From: Flavobacterium sp. xlx-214
Lineage (GTDB): Bacteria; Bacteroidota; Bacteroidia; Flavobacteriales; Flavobacteriaceae
Length of the DNA stretch: 64,000 bases
Assembly: GCF_013874595.1 (NCBI RefSeq)
Contig: NZ_CP059431.1
Coordinates: 930,001-994,000 of the forward strand
Reading direction: 5' to 3'
Shown piece by piece: positions 24,854 through 34,276 of this stretch (position 1 is the first letter of the stretch; each line of letters begins with the position of its first letter). The notes beneath the pieces were generated by a model. It was given only the letters and a program-made list of their open reading frames with translations, searched no databases and was not told the origin of the DNA. A program made the translations under genes and the position numbers.

Positions 24854-25804
24854 ATGCAGGAAAAGCTATCAAATCAAGATTCAGAAAATGAAGTTGAATT
24901 AGGAAATTTTACAGGAAGAGTATCAAATTTTTTTGAATCTCTTTTAAATGGAGTTTTTAATTTTTTTCAACTACTTTATCGTAATAAATGGATAACCTTA
25001 GCACTTTTAATTGTTGGTGTTGGTTTAGGTGTTTTAATGGTTTTAACAAGTAAACCAAAATTTAAAAACGAAGTTATAGTAGCTACAAATTTTAAAAGTA
25101 ATGAGTATTTGTATTCTAAAATAAAAAATTTTAGTGCTATGAAAGAAGCAGCATCTACACCTTTAGACAGCATTTTGTTGACAGGTGTTAGTAGTGTTGA
25201 TGTGGAACCAGTATACAATGCTTTCGATTTTTTACTTTCAAATTATCAGCGAATGGAAGCTTTTAAAATTTTGTCTGAACGTGGTATTGATATTGAAAAA
25301 TATTTAAAAAGTAAAATTGCCGAAAAAAGTTATCGTTATCATAAAATAACTTTTATAACTAAAATTAAACCAGATAGTACTGATTTAGTTATCAACAATG
25401 TTTTAGCTAAAATAAATAGTAATGAATATTTCAAAAAGCGCATGCAATTTGAAAAAACGAATTTAATAGCAAAACGTGAGCAGTTACAGAAATCTGTAGA
25501 TCAATTAAATGGTATGTTTGAAAGTTTTGGTAAAGAATCTACTTCTGGTGCTACAGTTACAAGTAATGATTATTCTGATATGGATAAATTGTTTATGAGC
25601 AAAGAATATTTGTTAGATCAAATAAATATTATTGACGCTGAACTTTTAGAAAGTGATAAAGTAATTTTTGATGTATTTAGAACAGTTAATAAGAGTACAG
25701 GTTTTCCTATACCTCCGTTTGTTTATTTACCTTTATTATTTATTTTGTTTTTTGGAGTATATATTAATTTAAAAAGCAGATATAAACAATTCTTATCTAA
25801 ATAA
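24854..25804 (+). CDS. Wzz/GumC-like chain-length determinant protein
   Basis: 316 residues with two membrane helices, near 47-67 (WITLALLIVGVGLGVLMVL) and at the C-terminus (PPFVYLPLLFILFFGVYI). They flank a periplasmic, mostly helical domain that includes coiled-coil-like segments. This is the layout of polysaccharide co-polymerases (Wzz), which set chain length or take part in export. No C-terminal tyrosine kinase domain is present. The context of flippase and polymerase directly downstream supports the call, although the PCP proline-rich motif before the second helix is only suggested by FPIPPF. Confidence 0.7.
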   Translation: MQEKLSNQDSENEVELGNFTGRVSNFFESLLNGVFNFFQLLYRNKWITLALLIVGVGLGVLMVLTSKPKFKNEVIVATNFKSNEYLYSKIKNFSAMKEAASTPLDSILLTGVSSVDVEPVYNAFDFLLSNYQRMEAFKILSERGIDIEKYLKSKIAEKSYRYHKITFITKIKPDSTDLVINNVLAKINSNEYFKKRMQFEKTNLIAKREQLQKSVDQLNGMFESFGKESTSGATVTSNDYSDMDKLFMSKEYLLDQINIIDAELLESDKVIFDVFRTVNKSTGFPIPPFVYLPLLFILFFGVYINLKSRYKQFLSK

Positions 25805-25815
25805 AGCTAAAAGCT

Positions 25816-27111
25816 TTGAATTTAAAAAAACAATTACATAACAAAGCATTACAGAATAGTTTTTATACTCTCTTTATGCGAATGATGGGGGTAGCAATAT
25901 TATTTGGATTGTCATCATTGATGACAAGAAATATTGATGCCGTTTATGTTGGTTCTTATGAGTTTGCACGTGTAGTTTTATTAACTGTTGCTACATTTGG
26001 TCTGTTAGGTACAGAACAGTCTATTTTATACTTTGCTGGAAAATTTGAGGCGCAAGGAAAAACAGAACAATTAAAAAAAGTTTATTTAAAAATGGTAAGT
26101 ATTGTTTGGGTATGTTCTCTAACAATTTTAGTTTTTTATTTTATTGTACCAAATTCATTTTTACAATCATTAGGAATAAAAGAAAATTTATTACTTGTAT
26201 TAAAAAAATGTATATTGATTTTACCATTTTATACAATAACTATTTTAAATACTGAAACAATAAGAGCTTGTAATAAGATTTTGCTTTCAGAGTGCTTTCG
26301 AAATATATTTAAATATATGCCAATACTTATAGGAACCATTCTTATTATTTATAAATTGGTAAGGGTTGATACCTTGTTAAATTGGTATTTATATGGTTTT
26401 GTGGTATTGGCTATTTTATCAACAGCAGTAGTTTTTTTTAACTTTAGTACCAAGAAAATAAAAGAAAAGTCTGAGTTAACTTTGGGTGATATTACCAGGA
26501 TATCTTACCCAATGGCAATAAGTAGTTTTTATACTTACTTGTTAATGACTATTGATGTTTTTTTGTTAGCTCAATTTCATAACTTACATTATACAGCCTA
26601 TTATGCTATTAGTATGAAAATAATGTCTATTTTATCGATGGTTATAGTAGGTGTAAATGTGAATTTTGCTCCTAAGATTACAAAAAATTATGAAATGAAA
26701 GATATTGTATCGCTCAAAAAAAACATTAAAGATGCTGCAAAAACAATAGCTATTGTAAATTTTATTATTGGCTTAGTATTGCTTATTGGAGGTAGATTCT
26801 TTTTATCATTTTTTGGAGAAGATTATGTTAATGCCTTACCTGCATACAATATTTTAATTGGAACGCAAATGATTGTATCGTTGTTTGGTTTGGTACCAGT
26901 GTATATGAATATGACTGGAAAACAACAGTTATTCCATAAAATAATGGGATTTGCAGTAGTCATAAATATTTTGTTTAATGTAGTTTTAATACCTAAAATT
27001 AATATGTTAGGAGCTGCAATAAGCTATGCAATAACCGTTTTGTTTTGGAATATTTTGGTAGCTTATTTTAGTTATAAAAAAGATAAAGTACAGTTAGTCT
27101 TATGGAAATAA
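25816..27111 (+). CDS. Wzx-type polysaccharide flippase
   Basis: 431 residues, about 12 membrane helices, MOP/PST superfamily. The opening NSFYTLFMRMMGVAILFGLSSLMTRNID and the later MSILSMVIVGVNVNFAPKI plus a C-terminal GAAISYAITVLFWNILVAY are typical of O-antigen/capsule repeat-unit flippases. The start is TTG 25816; an in-frame stop lies six codons upstream and no ATG occurs before the first helix. It overlaps the next gene by 10 bp. It presumably moves undecaprenyl-linked units built by the PGT and the two GT4 enzymes downstream. Confidence 0.85.
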   Translation: MNLKKQLHNKALQNSFYTLFMRMMGVAILFGLSSLMTRNIDAVYVGSYEFARVVLLTVATFGLLGTEQSILYFAGKFEAQGKTEQLKKVYLKMVSIVWVCSLTILVFYFIVPNSFLQSLGIKENLLLVLKKCILILPFYTITILNTETIRACNKILLSECFRNIFKYMPILIGTILIIYKLVRVDTLLNWYLYGFVVLAILSTAVVFFNFSTKKIKEKSELTLGDITRISYPMAISSFYTYLLMTIDVFLLAQFHNLHYTAYYAISMKIMSILSMVIVGVNVNFAPKITKNYEMKDIVSLKKNIKDAAKTIAIVNFIIGLVLLIGGRFFLSFFGEDYVNALPAYNILIGTQMIVSLFGLVPVYMNMTGKQQLFHKIMGFAVVINILFNVVLIPKINMLGAAISYAITVLFWNILVAYFSYKKDKVQLVLWK

Positions 27112-28430
27112 AAAAGCAAATTATTCCCATTTTGTTTTTTTTCATGATATTGTTGTTAGCAACTTATCAAGATTTTCCGTTGATGAATAATTTTGGAGAA
27201 ATTGCACGTTCTCCTATAGTGTTTTTTACTCCTTTTATGTTGGTATATATATTATCGCATAAGAAAATAATAATTAGTAAATACTTGTCATATTGGGTTA
27301 GTTATATTATCTATTTAATCTTTTTAAGTTTTTTTTGTCTATATATCATAAAAGAGTTAAATGGTTCTTTACAAGTTTTTTATGAGAGTTTATTAATTAA
27401 AACTTTAAAAATGTTGGTTTATCCAATTGTAGGAATTATTTTTTATCAGTTCATTTATGCCGTTTTAAAACAATTGAAAAACCCTTTGTATGTTGTTTTT
27501 CATGCATTGTTATTGTTACAAATATTTACAATTTTTTGGTTGGTTGGGGAGATTTATTTTCTAAAAAAACCAGTTGAATTTATGTCTTTTATCCATGCAA
27601 AGCCTGAAAAATACTGGCGTGTGCGTTTATGGACCTTAGAAGAGAGTTGGACAGGGACGATTTTAATTTTATTAACTTTTTTTCCAATGTTTTTTTTATA
27701 TAAATTAAACATATATAAATGGAAAAGAGTATTAACCATTTTAGCATCAGTAGTAATATTTATTAGTTATGTTGTTGTGAGTGAATCAAAAGGTTTTTTG
27801 GTTTTAGTTATGATCTGTGTACTTCCTTTGGCTTTTCAGTTTATTAAAAAGCATAAATATTTAAGAAGAATAAGTTTTGTCTTAGCGGTTCTTATTGCAG
27901 CTTTATTTGTAACAGCAATTATAAATTTACGAGATGTCATTTTTGATCAGTTTAATAATAGTATTACTTTTGGAACGCGCTTTACTAGTATATATGCTGC
28001 TTTAGATGTTTTTTTACATTCATTTATTGGAGTAGGCTACAGTGGCTTTGTGTATTTTTATCCACAATCTATAGAAACAGCAATGAACTCTGGTGTTTTC
28101 GATGGTTTTAATCTTCAAGAAATTAAAGCTTATTTATCAACCACTAAAGCTTTATCAACTAAATCAGAATTTTTTGACAACTTAATTTTTGGCGGACTTG
28201 TCTATTTGTATTTCTTTTATAAATTCTTTATACAACGATATAATGAGCTAACTAAAATTGTAAAACAGGAGATTTATTTTCTTAAGATTCCTTTTCTATT
28301 TATTATTTTAGCAGGTATTATTTACATTACTTACCATATAAAATATGAAGTCTGGTTATTTTTAGCTTTTTTAGACTTTGTAAGAGAATATTATTATAAA
28401 GATGATAATTCAAAAAGAATAAATCAATGA
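27102..28430 (+). CDS. polysaccharide polymerase-like membrane protein (Wzy candidate)
   Basis: 442 residues with about 10-12 hydrophobic segments and a larger extracytoplasmic loop near residues 300-360, the layout of Wzy polymerases. Wzy proteins are too diverse for a sequence motif, so the call rests on topology and on position between flippase and glycosyltransferases. It overlaps its upstream neighbour by 10 bp and the downstream gene by 4 bp (ATGA). A second polymerase/ligase-like protein is encoded at 29547; I cannot say with certainty which one polymerises and which one ligates. Confidence 0.65.
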   Translation: MEIKKQIIPILFFFMILLLATYQDFPLMNNFGEIARSPIVFFTPFMLVYILSHKKIIISKYLSYWVSYIIYLIFLSFFCLYIIKELNGSLQVFYESLLIKTLKMLVYPIVGIIFYQFIYAVLKQLKNPLYVVFHALLLLQIFTIFWLVGEIYFLKKPVEFMSFIHAKPEKYWRVRLWTLEESWTGTILILLTFFPMFFLYKLNIYKWKRVLTILASVVIFISYVVVSESKGFLVLVMICVLPLAFQFIKKHKYLRRISFVLAVLIAALFVTAIINLRDVIFDQFNNSITFGTRFTSIYAALDVFLHSFIGVGYSGFVYFYPQSIETAMNSGVFDGFNLQEIKAYLSTTKALSTKSEFFDNLIFGGLVYLYFFYKFFIQRYNELTKIVKQEIYFLKIPFLFIILAGIIYITYHIKYEVWLFLAFLDFVREYYYKDDNSKRINQ

Positions 28431-29560
28431 GAATAGCGGTAGTTATTGGCTTTCTTCCTTATCCAGCAAATTTTGGTGGTGCGCTTGATGTTTGGGAACG
28501 AGTGAAAGGATTAACTGCTTTAGGACATGAAGTAGATTTAATTGTAACAGATAAAATAAACCCTTCTAAAGAACAAATAGCTGAAATTAAACAATACACT
28601 GACGGTTTTTATTTTGTCCGAAGAGAAAATAATGTAAATCAGTTATTTAGCAATTTACCTTTGCAGTTTTTGAGTAGAAAAAACTTAGCACATATTGAAA
28701 TAAATAAAGAATACGATCTTCTAATACTTGAAAGTGAATTTTGTTGGTCTATTACTCTAAATCATTCCATAAAATTTAATAAAATAGTCATTCGAGTTCA
28801 TAACATCGAAAGTCATTATTTTAAGATGCTAGGAAAAAGTTCTACTTCATTAAAAGAAAAAATTTATTACAAACTAGAGAGTTATAAAATTAAAAAATTT
28901 ACAACAACGGTTTACAATAAAGTAGATAGATTGTGGTTTATTTCTAAAGACGATTTAGAAAAGATGAACTACAAAGCTAAAAGTATCTTTATGCCTTATC
29001 CTATTAATGATAGCTATATTGAACCAAAGGTTAAAGAAGGATCTAATGTGGTTTTTATGGGTTCGTTGTTTATGCAAAATAATGTATATGGTTTAAAATG
29101 GTATTTAAAAAATGTGCATCCAGAATTAGTTAAAAAACTCCTAAGTTATCATTTTTATATTGTAGGATCATTAAAAGAAACAAATACAAGTTTAGTTGAT
29201 GAATTAAAAGCGTATCCTCAGTGTACAACCATTATAAACACGTCTCATTTAGACGAGTATTATGAGAAAGCTCAGGTTTTTGTAAACCCAATGTTTCATG
29301 GAAGCGGTGTAAAAGTAAAATCGGTCAATGCATTGGTTAATGGTGTGCCTTTGGTAAGTACTTTTACGGGGGCTGAGGGTATTGGGTTAAATGTAAATAT
29401 GTACTATCATGCTGAATCAATAACCGAATTTGTACATCAAATTTTGGATGTTTTTAATAACCGGGAAAAAGCTATTGAATGTACTTTAAAAGCACAAAAG
29501 TATTTACAAAACATTCATTATCTTGATGTCTTAAAAAATGAATTAAATGCGTTTAAATAA
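28427..29560 (+). CDS. GT4-type glycosyltransferase
   Basis: 377 residues, GT-B fold. The N-terminal domain opens with VVIGFLPYPANFGGALDVWERVKGL, where the Gly-Gly pair is the usual acceptor-side loop. The C-terminal domain has VVFMGSLFMQNNVYGLKW near residue 205 and the nucleotide-sugar site VFVNPMFHGSGVKVKSVNAL near 285-300. Here the usual E-x7-E is partly degraded: one would expect G-x-G/K-x-K-x-x-E-A, and an Asn stands where Glu is common. It adds one sugar to the lipid-linked repeat in the cytoplasm; the donor is unknown. Confidence 0.8.
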   Translation: MRIAVVIGFLPYPANFGGALDVWERVKGLTALGHEVDLIVTDKINPSKEQIAEIKQYTDGFYFVRRENNVNQLFSNLPLQFLSRKNLAHIEINKEYDLLILESEFCWSITLNHSIKFNKIVIRVHNIESHYFKMLGKSSTSLKEKIYYKLESYKIKKFTTTVYNKVDRLWFISKDDLEKMNYKAKSIFMPYPINDSYIEPKVKEGSNVVFMGSLFMQNNVYGLKWYLKNVHPELVKKLLSYHFYIVGSLKETNTSLVDELKAYPQCTTIINTSHLDEYYEKAQVFVNPMFHGSGVKVKSVNALVNGVPLVSTFTGAEGIGLNVNMYYHAESITEFVHQILDVFNNREKAIECTLKAQKYLQNIHYLDVLKNELNAFK

Positions 29561-30773
29561 AGCATTTCATATTTCAACTGTATTATTAGGTTTATTTCCT
29601 ATCCTAAAACTAAATCATTTTTCCATATTAATGATGATTTGGTTCGTTTTGGCTATTATTTTGGCTATAACAAATAAAACAATTAAATTAAATAAGCAAT
29701 ATGTAGGAACATTCTTGGTGTTATCATTTGCTGCTCTGATGTATTGGATTTATTTACCTTTTGTTACTGACTTTAAAGAATTGTCAAAGCAAATTGTAAA
29801 ATCGCTACCATTTATTGTATTTCCCTTAGGATTTATCTGGAATAGAAAAAAAATTACTTTAAAAATTGTTCAAAATATATTTACCGTCTTTTCATTTGCT
29901 ACTATTATTTTAAATGTAATAGGATGGTTTGAGGTTTTTAAAAATGGTTTTATGAAAACTTGGCAAGAAAATGATTTTTACAACCCAACTTTTCGAAGTT
30001 TCTTTTCAAACGCAACAAGTCTTCATATACCGTATTTGGGGTTGTTTTCTTCATTTACAGTAATCTATTTGTTGTATCTACAGCTACAACAAAAAAAGTT
30101 TAAAGCTTTGAATAGCTTGATGATATTGCTTTTATTGGCATCAATGTATATTTATTCTGCAAGAATGGCTTTGGGCTGTGTTATTATTAGTTGCATATTT
30201 TTGTTATGGAATAGTATTAATGATAAAAAAATAAAATTCGCTAGTGTTTTTTTAATCCCTATTTTAACTTTTGCCCTTTTTTGGTTTTCACCTTTAAAAG
30301 AACGATATGTAACTGTATTAGAAACAGATTTGATTTTACCTCACAAAGAACAAATGCCTCATGAAGTTAATTATAGATATGGAATTTGGTATTGTGCTAC
30401 TGAAATAATACAAGATAATTTGTTTTTTGGTGTAAATCCAGATCAAGCGCAGTATAAATTAAATAGCTGTTATAATCAATTTGATTATGAATCTTATGAA
30501 GATTTTACTAAAGTTACTTACAATAGTCATAATCAATATTTAGATCAAATGATTAAATTTGGTGTAATAGGTTGTGTTATATTTATCATTTGTTTGGTGT
30601 ATTATATACCTAAATCAAGTGTTTTGTATCAAGCATTTAGTATTATAATAGGGATAAGTTTTCTAACCGAAAATTATTTGGATAGACAAATGGGGGTAGT
30701 ATTTATAGCCTTATTTAATACTTTATTTGTTGTTTATAAACTAAGTGAACGTGAAAAAAGCTTTAGTAGTTGA
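29547..30773 (+). CDS. O-antigen ligase/polymerase family membrane protein
   Basis: 408 residues with about 10-12 membrane helices. The large loop near residues 265-330 contains NYRYGIWYCATEII followed by YNSHNQYLDQMIKFGVIG. This is the Wzy_C/WaaL-type signature, in which the H-N-x-Y-L/-Q stretch sits before a late helix. The family joins finished polysaccharide to a lipid acceptor or polymerises repeats. It overlaps both neighbours. With the protein at 27102 it forms a polymerase/ligase pair; this one has the clearer family signature. Confidence 0.75.
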   Translation: MRLNKAFHISTVLLGLFPILKLNHFSILMMIWFVLAIILAITNKTIKLNKQYVGTFLVLSFAALMYWIYLPFVTDFKELSKQIVKSLPFIVFPLGFIWNRKKITLKIVQNIFTVFSFATIILNVIGWFEVFKNGFMKTWQENDFYNPTFRSFFSNATSLHIPYLGLFSSFTVIYLLYLQLQQKKFKALNSLMILLLLASMYIYSARMALGCVIISCIFLLWNSINDKKIKFASVFLIPILTFALFWFSPLKERYVTVLETDLILPHKEQMPHEVNYRYGIWYCATEIIQDNLFFGVNPDQAQYKLNSCYNQFDYESYEDFTKVTYNSHNQYLDQMIKFGVIGCVIFIICLVYYIPKSSVLYQAFSIIIGISFLTENYLDRQMGVVFIALFNTLFVVYKLSEREKSFSS

Positions 30774-31848
30774 TTGGTTAGATAAATACGGTGGCGCTGA
30801 AAAAGTGATTCAAGCATTAGAAAGCGCATTGCATTTTGATGAAGTTTATGCTTTAGTAAATATCATGAAGCAAACCGAATTAGATTTGTTGTTTCCAAGT
30901 AAGAAAAAAGTGACGACTACTAAACTACAAATGTTTGGTAAAAGATTCCGTTTCTTGTATCCTTTATTTTTTAAAGAGATAAAAACAATAGAAATCTCAA
31001 AAGATATTGATGTAATTGTATCTAGTTCACATTCCGTTGCAAAAGGGGTTTTAAAAAGTAAGCAAAATCAAATTCATATAAGCTATTTTCAAGCGCCAAA
31101 TTCTAATTATATTTGGCAAGATGCACCTTTGTATTTTAAATCATTTTATCCTCTAATAAAGCCTTTATTATCATTTTTTAGAAAGTGGGATTTAAAACAA
31201 AGTAAGCAACCAGATTATATTATTTGTAATTCTTTGTATGTTAAGAATTGGGTAAAAAACACTTACAACAGAGAGGCTACTGTAATTTATCCTCCAGTAA
31301 ATTTAGAACAATTTCCTCTATGTAACATTAAAGAAGATTTTTATGTAATTGCAGGTAGAATGGCTACTATCAAAAGGTTTGATTTGGTCATTCAAGCCTT
31401 TAATACAAATAATAAAAAATTGATTGTAATAGGCGATGGAGAACAATTGTCTCATTTAAAGAGTTTAGCAACTTCTAAAAAAATTACATTTCTAGGTTTT
31501 CAGAATGTCCAAATTTTATCAAGCTATCTACAAAAAGCAAAGGGATTTATACAAATGGGAGTTGAAGGTTTTGGAATAGCTGCAATTGAAGCCCAGTCAT
31601 GTGGAACACCTATTTTGTGTTATGGAAAAGGAGGTGTAATTGAGACTGTTAAGGTTAATGAAACAGGAATGTTTTTTCATGAACAGACATCTAATAGTTT
31701 GAACGAGAGTTTAGATTTGTTTGAAACAAAACAATGGAATTATAAAATAATACATGACCATGCTCAATCTTTTTCTGCAGAATCATTCGATAATCAAATA
31801 AAAAAATATGTTTCTGTTATTACGAAAAGCGGAAATGGAAATTCATAG
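30751..31848 (+). CDS. GT4-type glycosyltransferase (second)
   Basis: 365 residues, GT-B fold. The N-terminus ALVVDWLDKYGGAEKVIQAL is typical of the GT4 subgroup that often acts on mannose or related sugars. The C-terminal domain has FYVIAGRMATIKRFDLVIQAF near 200 and the donor site GFGIAAIEAQSCGTPILCYGKGGVIETV near 275, with the E-x7-E motif intact. The start is GTG 30751, with another GTG two codons upstream; both lie within the 3' end of the ligase-like gene. The following SDR gene is 58 bp downstream. Confidence 0.85.
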   Translation: MKKALVVDWLDKYGGAEKVIQALESALHFDEVYALVNIMKQTELDLLFPSKKKVTTTKLQMFGKRFRFLYPLFFKEIKTIEISKDIDVIVSSSHSVAKGVLKSKQNQIHISYFQAPNSNYIWQDAPLYFKSFYPLIKPLLSFFRKWDLKQSKQPDYIICNSLYVKNWVKNTYNREATVIYPPVNLEQFPLCNIKEDFYVIAGRMATIKRFDLVIQAFNTNNKKLIVIGDGEQLSHLKSLATSKKITFLGFQNVQILSSYLQKAKGFIQMGVEGFGIAAIEAQSCGTPILCYGKGGVIETVKVNETGMFFHEQTSNSLNESLDLFETKQWNYKIIHDHAQSFSAESFDNQIKKYVSVITKSGNGNS

Positions 31849-31906
31849 GTATAATTTGTTTTACAAAACATAAGAATACTGTATTTTTACCAAAAATGAT
31901 TTCATA

Positions 31907-32890
31907 ATGAAACGCGTATTAATTACAGGAGCAGCAGGTTTTTTAGGATCGCATTTGTGTGACCGATTTATTAAAGAAGGATTTCATGTTATTGGAATGG
32001 ATAATTTAATAACAGGCGATTTAAAAAACATTGCACATTTGTTTGACAAAGAACATTTTGAATTTTATCATCACGATGTTACAAAGTTTGTACATGTTCC
32101 TGGAAATTTAGATTATATTCTGCATTTTGCTTCACCTGCAAGCCCTATTGATTATTTAAAAATTCCTATTCAAACCTTAAAAGTTGGTTCTTTGGGAACG
32201 CATAATTTATTAGGATTAGCAAAAGCCAAAAACGCTCGAATCTTAATTGCTTCCACTTCTGAAGTGTACGGAGATCCACTAGTTCACCCACAAACCGAAG
32301 ATTATTACGGAAATGTAAACACAATTGGTCCGCGTGGAGTATATGATGAAGCAAAACGTTTTCAAGAATCGTTAACTATGGCGTATCATAATTTTCATGG
32401 TTTAGAAACGCGCATTGTCCGTGTTTTTAATACTTACGGACCAAGAATGCGTTTAAACGACGGTCGTGTTATTCCCGCTTTTATGGGACAGGCTTTGCGT
32501 GGAGAAGATTTGACTATTTTTGGGAATGGTAATCAAACTCGCTCTTTTTGTTATGTAGATGATCAAGTAGAAGGAATTTATCGTTTATTAATGAGTGATT
32601 ATCATTTACCTGTAAATATTGGAAATCCTGATGAAATAACGATTAACGAATTTGCTCAAGAAATTATTCAACTTACAAATACACAAAAAAAAATTGTGTA
32701 TCAACCATTGCCAGAAAATGATCCATTGCAAAGACAACCTGATATATCATTGGCAAAAAAACTTTTAAATTGGGAACCAAAAATTGATAGAAAAATTGGT
32801 TTACAGAAAACTTTTGAGTACTTTAAAACCCTTTCTGAAGAAGAATTGTTGAAAGAAGAACACAAAGATTTTTCTAAATATATTTATTAG
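31907..32890 (+). CDS. UDP-glucuronate decarboxylase (UDP-xylose synthase)-like SDR
   Basis: 327 residues, extended SDR. The NAD-binding motif [14 protein letters not shown] is at residue 8. The active-site region contains [10 protein letters not shown], then [19 protein letters not shown] with the catalytic Tyr and Lys. The block [19 protein letters not shown] is characteristic of UXS enzymes. These turn UDP-glucuronate into UDP-xylose (or, in some relatives, stop at the 4-keto-pentose). A UDP-glucose dehydrogenase to supply the substrate is not in this window. A xylose or derived pentose in the polysaccharide is inference. The stop overlaps the GTG of the next gene by one base. Confidence 0.85.
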   Translation: MKRVLITGAAGFLGSHLCDRFIKEGFHVIGMDNLITGDLKNIAHLFDKEHFEFYHHDVTKFVHVPGNLDYILHFASPASPIDYLKIPIQTLKVGSLGTHNLLGLAKAKNARILIASTSEVYGDPLVHPQTEDYYGNVNTIGPRGVYDEAKRFQESLTMAYHNFHGLETRIVRVFNTYGPRMRLNDGRVIPAFMGQALRGEDLTIFGNGNQTRSFCYVDDQVEGIYRLLMSDYHLPVNIGNPDEITINEFAQEIIQLTNTQKKIVYQPLPENDPLQRQPDISLAKKLLNWEPKIDRKIGLQKTFEYFKTLSEEELLKEEHKDFSKYIY

Positions 32891-34233
32891 TGAAACGTAA
32901 AATAGGAAGATATTCTAAATATTTGAGACCCATAACTATAACATTTGATTTGTTAGTTATAATGGGGTGTGCTTTCTTAATGTTACCTCAAAATTTTCAA
33001 AGTATTTATACTATTTTATATTTGTTGTTTTCTTGGATTATTATATCGGTTGTTACAAAATTTTATCAAGTTTATAGATTTACCAAGCTAATTCAAATTG
33101 CGCAAAAGGCAATTAAACAGTTTTTACTATACTCATTTAGTATTTTTGCCCTCAATGGATTAATAATAAAAGAAGATAAATTAACTACCATTTTTATTTA
33201 TTTAGCTATTGTTTTTACAGTAATTGTAGTAGTTAAGTATACGGTTTTTTATCTTTTAAAAGTCTTTAGAAAGTATTATAAAGGTAACCTACGTCGTATT
33301 ATTGTTGTTGGTAATGATACTTTAACAACACAATTTATTTCATTTGTAAATGAAAATCCAGACTATGGATATACTCTTAAAAAAACATTTTCATTAGATA
33401 AAGATGAATTGCCTGATATTGTTAACTTTTGTAAAAGAAATAATATTGAAGAAGTTTACCTTAGTTTAGAACGTACTACAACAAAACAAGTTACTACCTT
33501 TATAAATTATGTAGATAATAATTTTAAGCTTTTAAAGTTTTTACCTTCAAAAAAAGACTTGCTATCAGCAAATTTAAAAGTAGATTATTATGGTGTAATT
33601 CCTGTAATGTCATCTAGAACAACGCCATTAGACGATCCATTAAATCAATTCTTAAAACGCATTTTTGATATTTTCTTTTCTACTTTTGTTATCGTGCTCA
33701 TTATGTCTTGGTTGATGCCATTGGTGGCTATTTTAATAAAAATTGAATCTAAAGGCCCCATTTTTTTTAAACAGAAACGTCACGGTTTAGATTACAATGA
33801 ATTCGATTGTTATAAGTTTCGATCAATGTATGTAAACGATAATGCCGATGTTGAAGAGGCTACTAAGAATGATCCACGTATAACAAAAATAGGAGCTTTT
33901 ATTCGTAGAACAAGTATTGATGAAATGCCTCAGTTTTTTAATGTTTTTATTGGCAACATGTCTGTTGTTGGTCCTCGTCCACACATGATTAATTTTACAG
34001 AAAAGTATGCCACTAAAGTCAATAAATTTAATGTTCGTCATTTTATAAAACCGGGCATTACAGGTATGGCGCAAACGCATGGTTATCGTGGTGAAATTGA
34101 AAAAGACAGTGATATCATTAATCGCATAAAGTACGATATCTATTATATGGAAAGCTGGTCGTTGCTTTTAGATTTAAAAATTATCTATTTAACTATTAAA
34201 AACGCAATCAACGGAGAGAAAAAAGCATATTAA
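32890..34233 (+). CDS. undecaprenyl-phosphate sugar-1-phosphate transferase (polyprenyl PGT)
   Basis: 447 residues. Four N-terminal membrane helices (to about 125) are followed by a CoA-binding-like domain (IIVVGNDTLTTQFISFV) and the C-terminal bacterial sugar transferase domain. That domain has KRIFDIFFSTFVIV, then DCYKFRSMYVN, RRTSIDEMPQFFNVFIGNMSVVGPRPH and PGITGMAQTHGYRGE. It loads the first sugar phosphate onto undecaprenyl phosphate, typically glucose or galactose in the WcaJ/WbaP type. It starts at GTG 32890, which shares a base with the preceding TAG. It is the last gene of the long operon; purD has its own promoter box. Confidence 0.9.
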   Translation: MKRKIGRYSKYLRPITITFDLLVIMGCAFLMLPQNFQSIYTILYLLFSWIIISVVTKFYQVYRFTKLIQIAQKAIKQFLLYSFSIFALNGLIIKEDKLTTIFIYLAIVFTVIVVVKYTVFYLLKVFRKYYKGNLRRIIVVGNDTLTTQFISFVNENPDYGYTLKKTFSLDKDELPDIVNFCKRNNIEEVYLSLERTTTKQVTTFINYVDNNFKLLKFLPSKKDLLSANLKVDYYGVIPVMSSRTTPLDDPLNQFLKRIFDIFFSTFVIVLIMSWLMPLVAILIKIESKGPIFFKQKRHGLDYNEFDCYKFRSMYVNDNADVEEATKNDPRITKIGAFIRRTSIDEMPQFFNVFIGNMSVVGPRPHMINFTEKYATKVNKFNVRHFIKPGITGMAQTHGYRGEIEKDSDIINRIKYDIYYMESWSLLLDLKIIYLTIKNAINGEKKAY

Positions 34234-34245
34234 TGGTTTTTGTCT

Positions 34246-34253
34246 TATTTTTG
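34246..34253 (+). promoter_or_regulatory. TAnnTTTG promoter box of purD
   Basis: TATTTTTG, 23 bp upstream of ATG 34277, in the 43-bp gap after the polysaccharide operon. Confidence 0.5.
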
Positions 34254-34276
34254 CATAAATTACAACACAACAAAAG

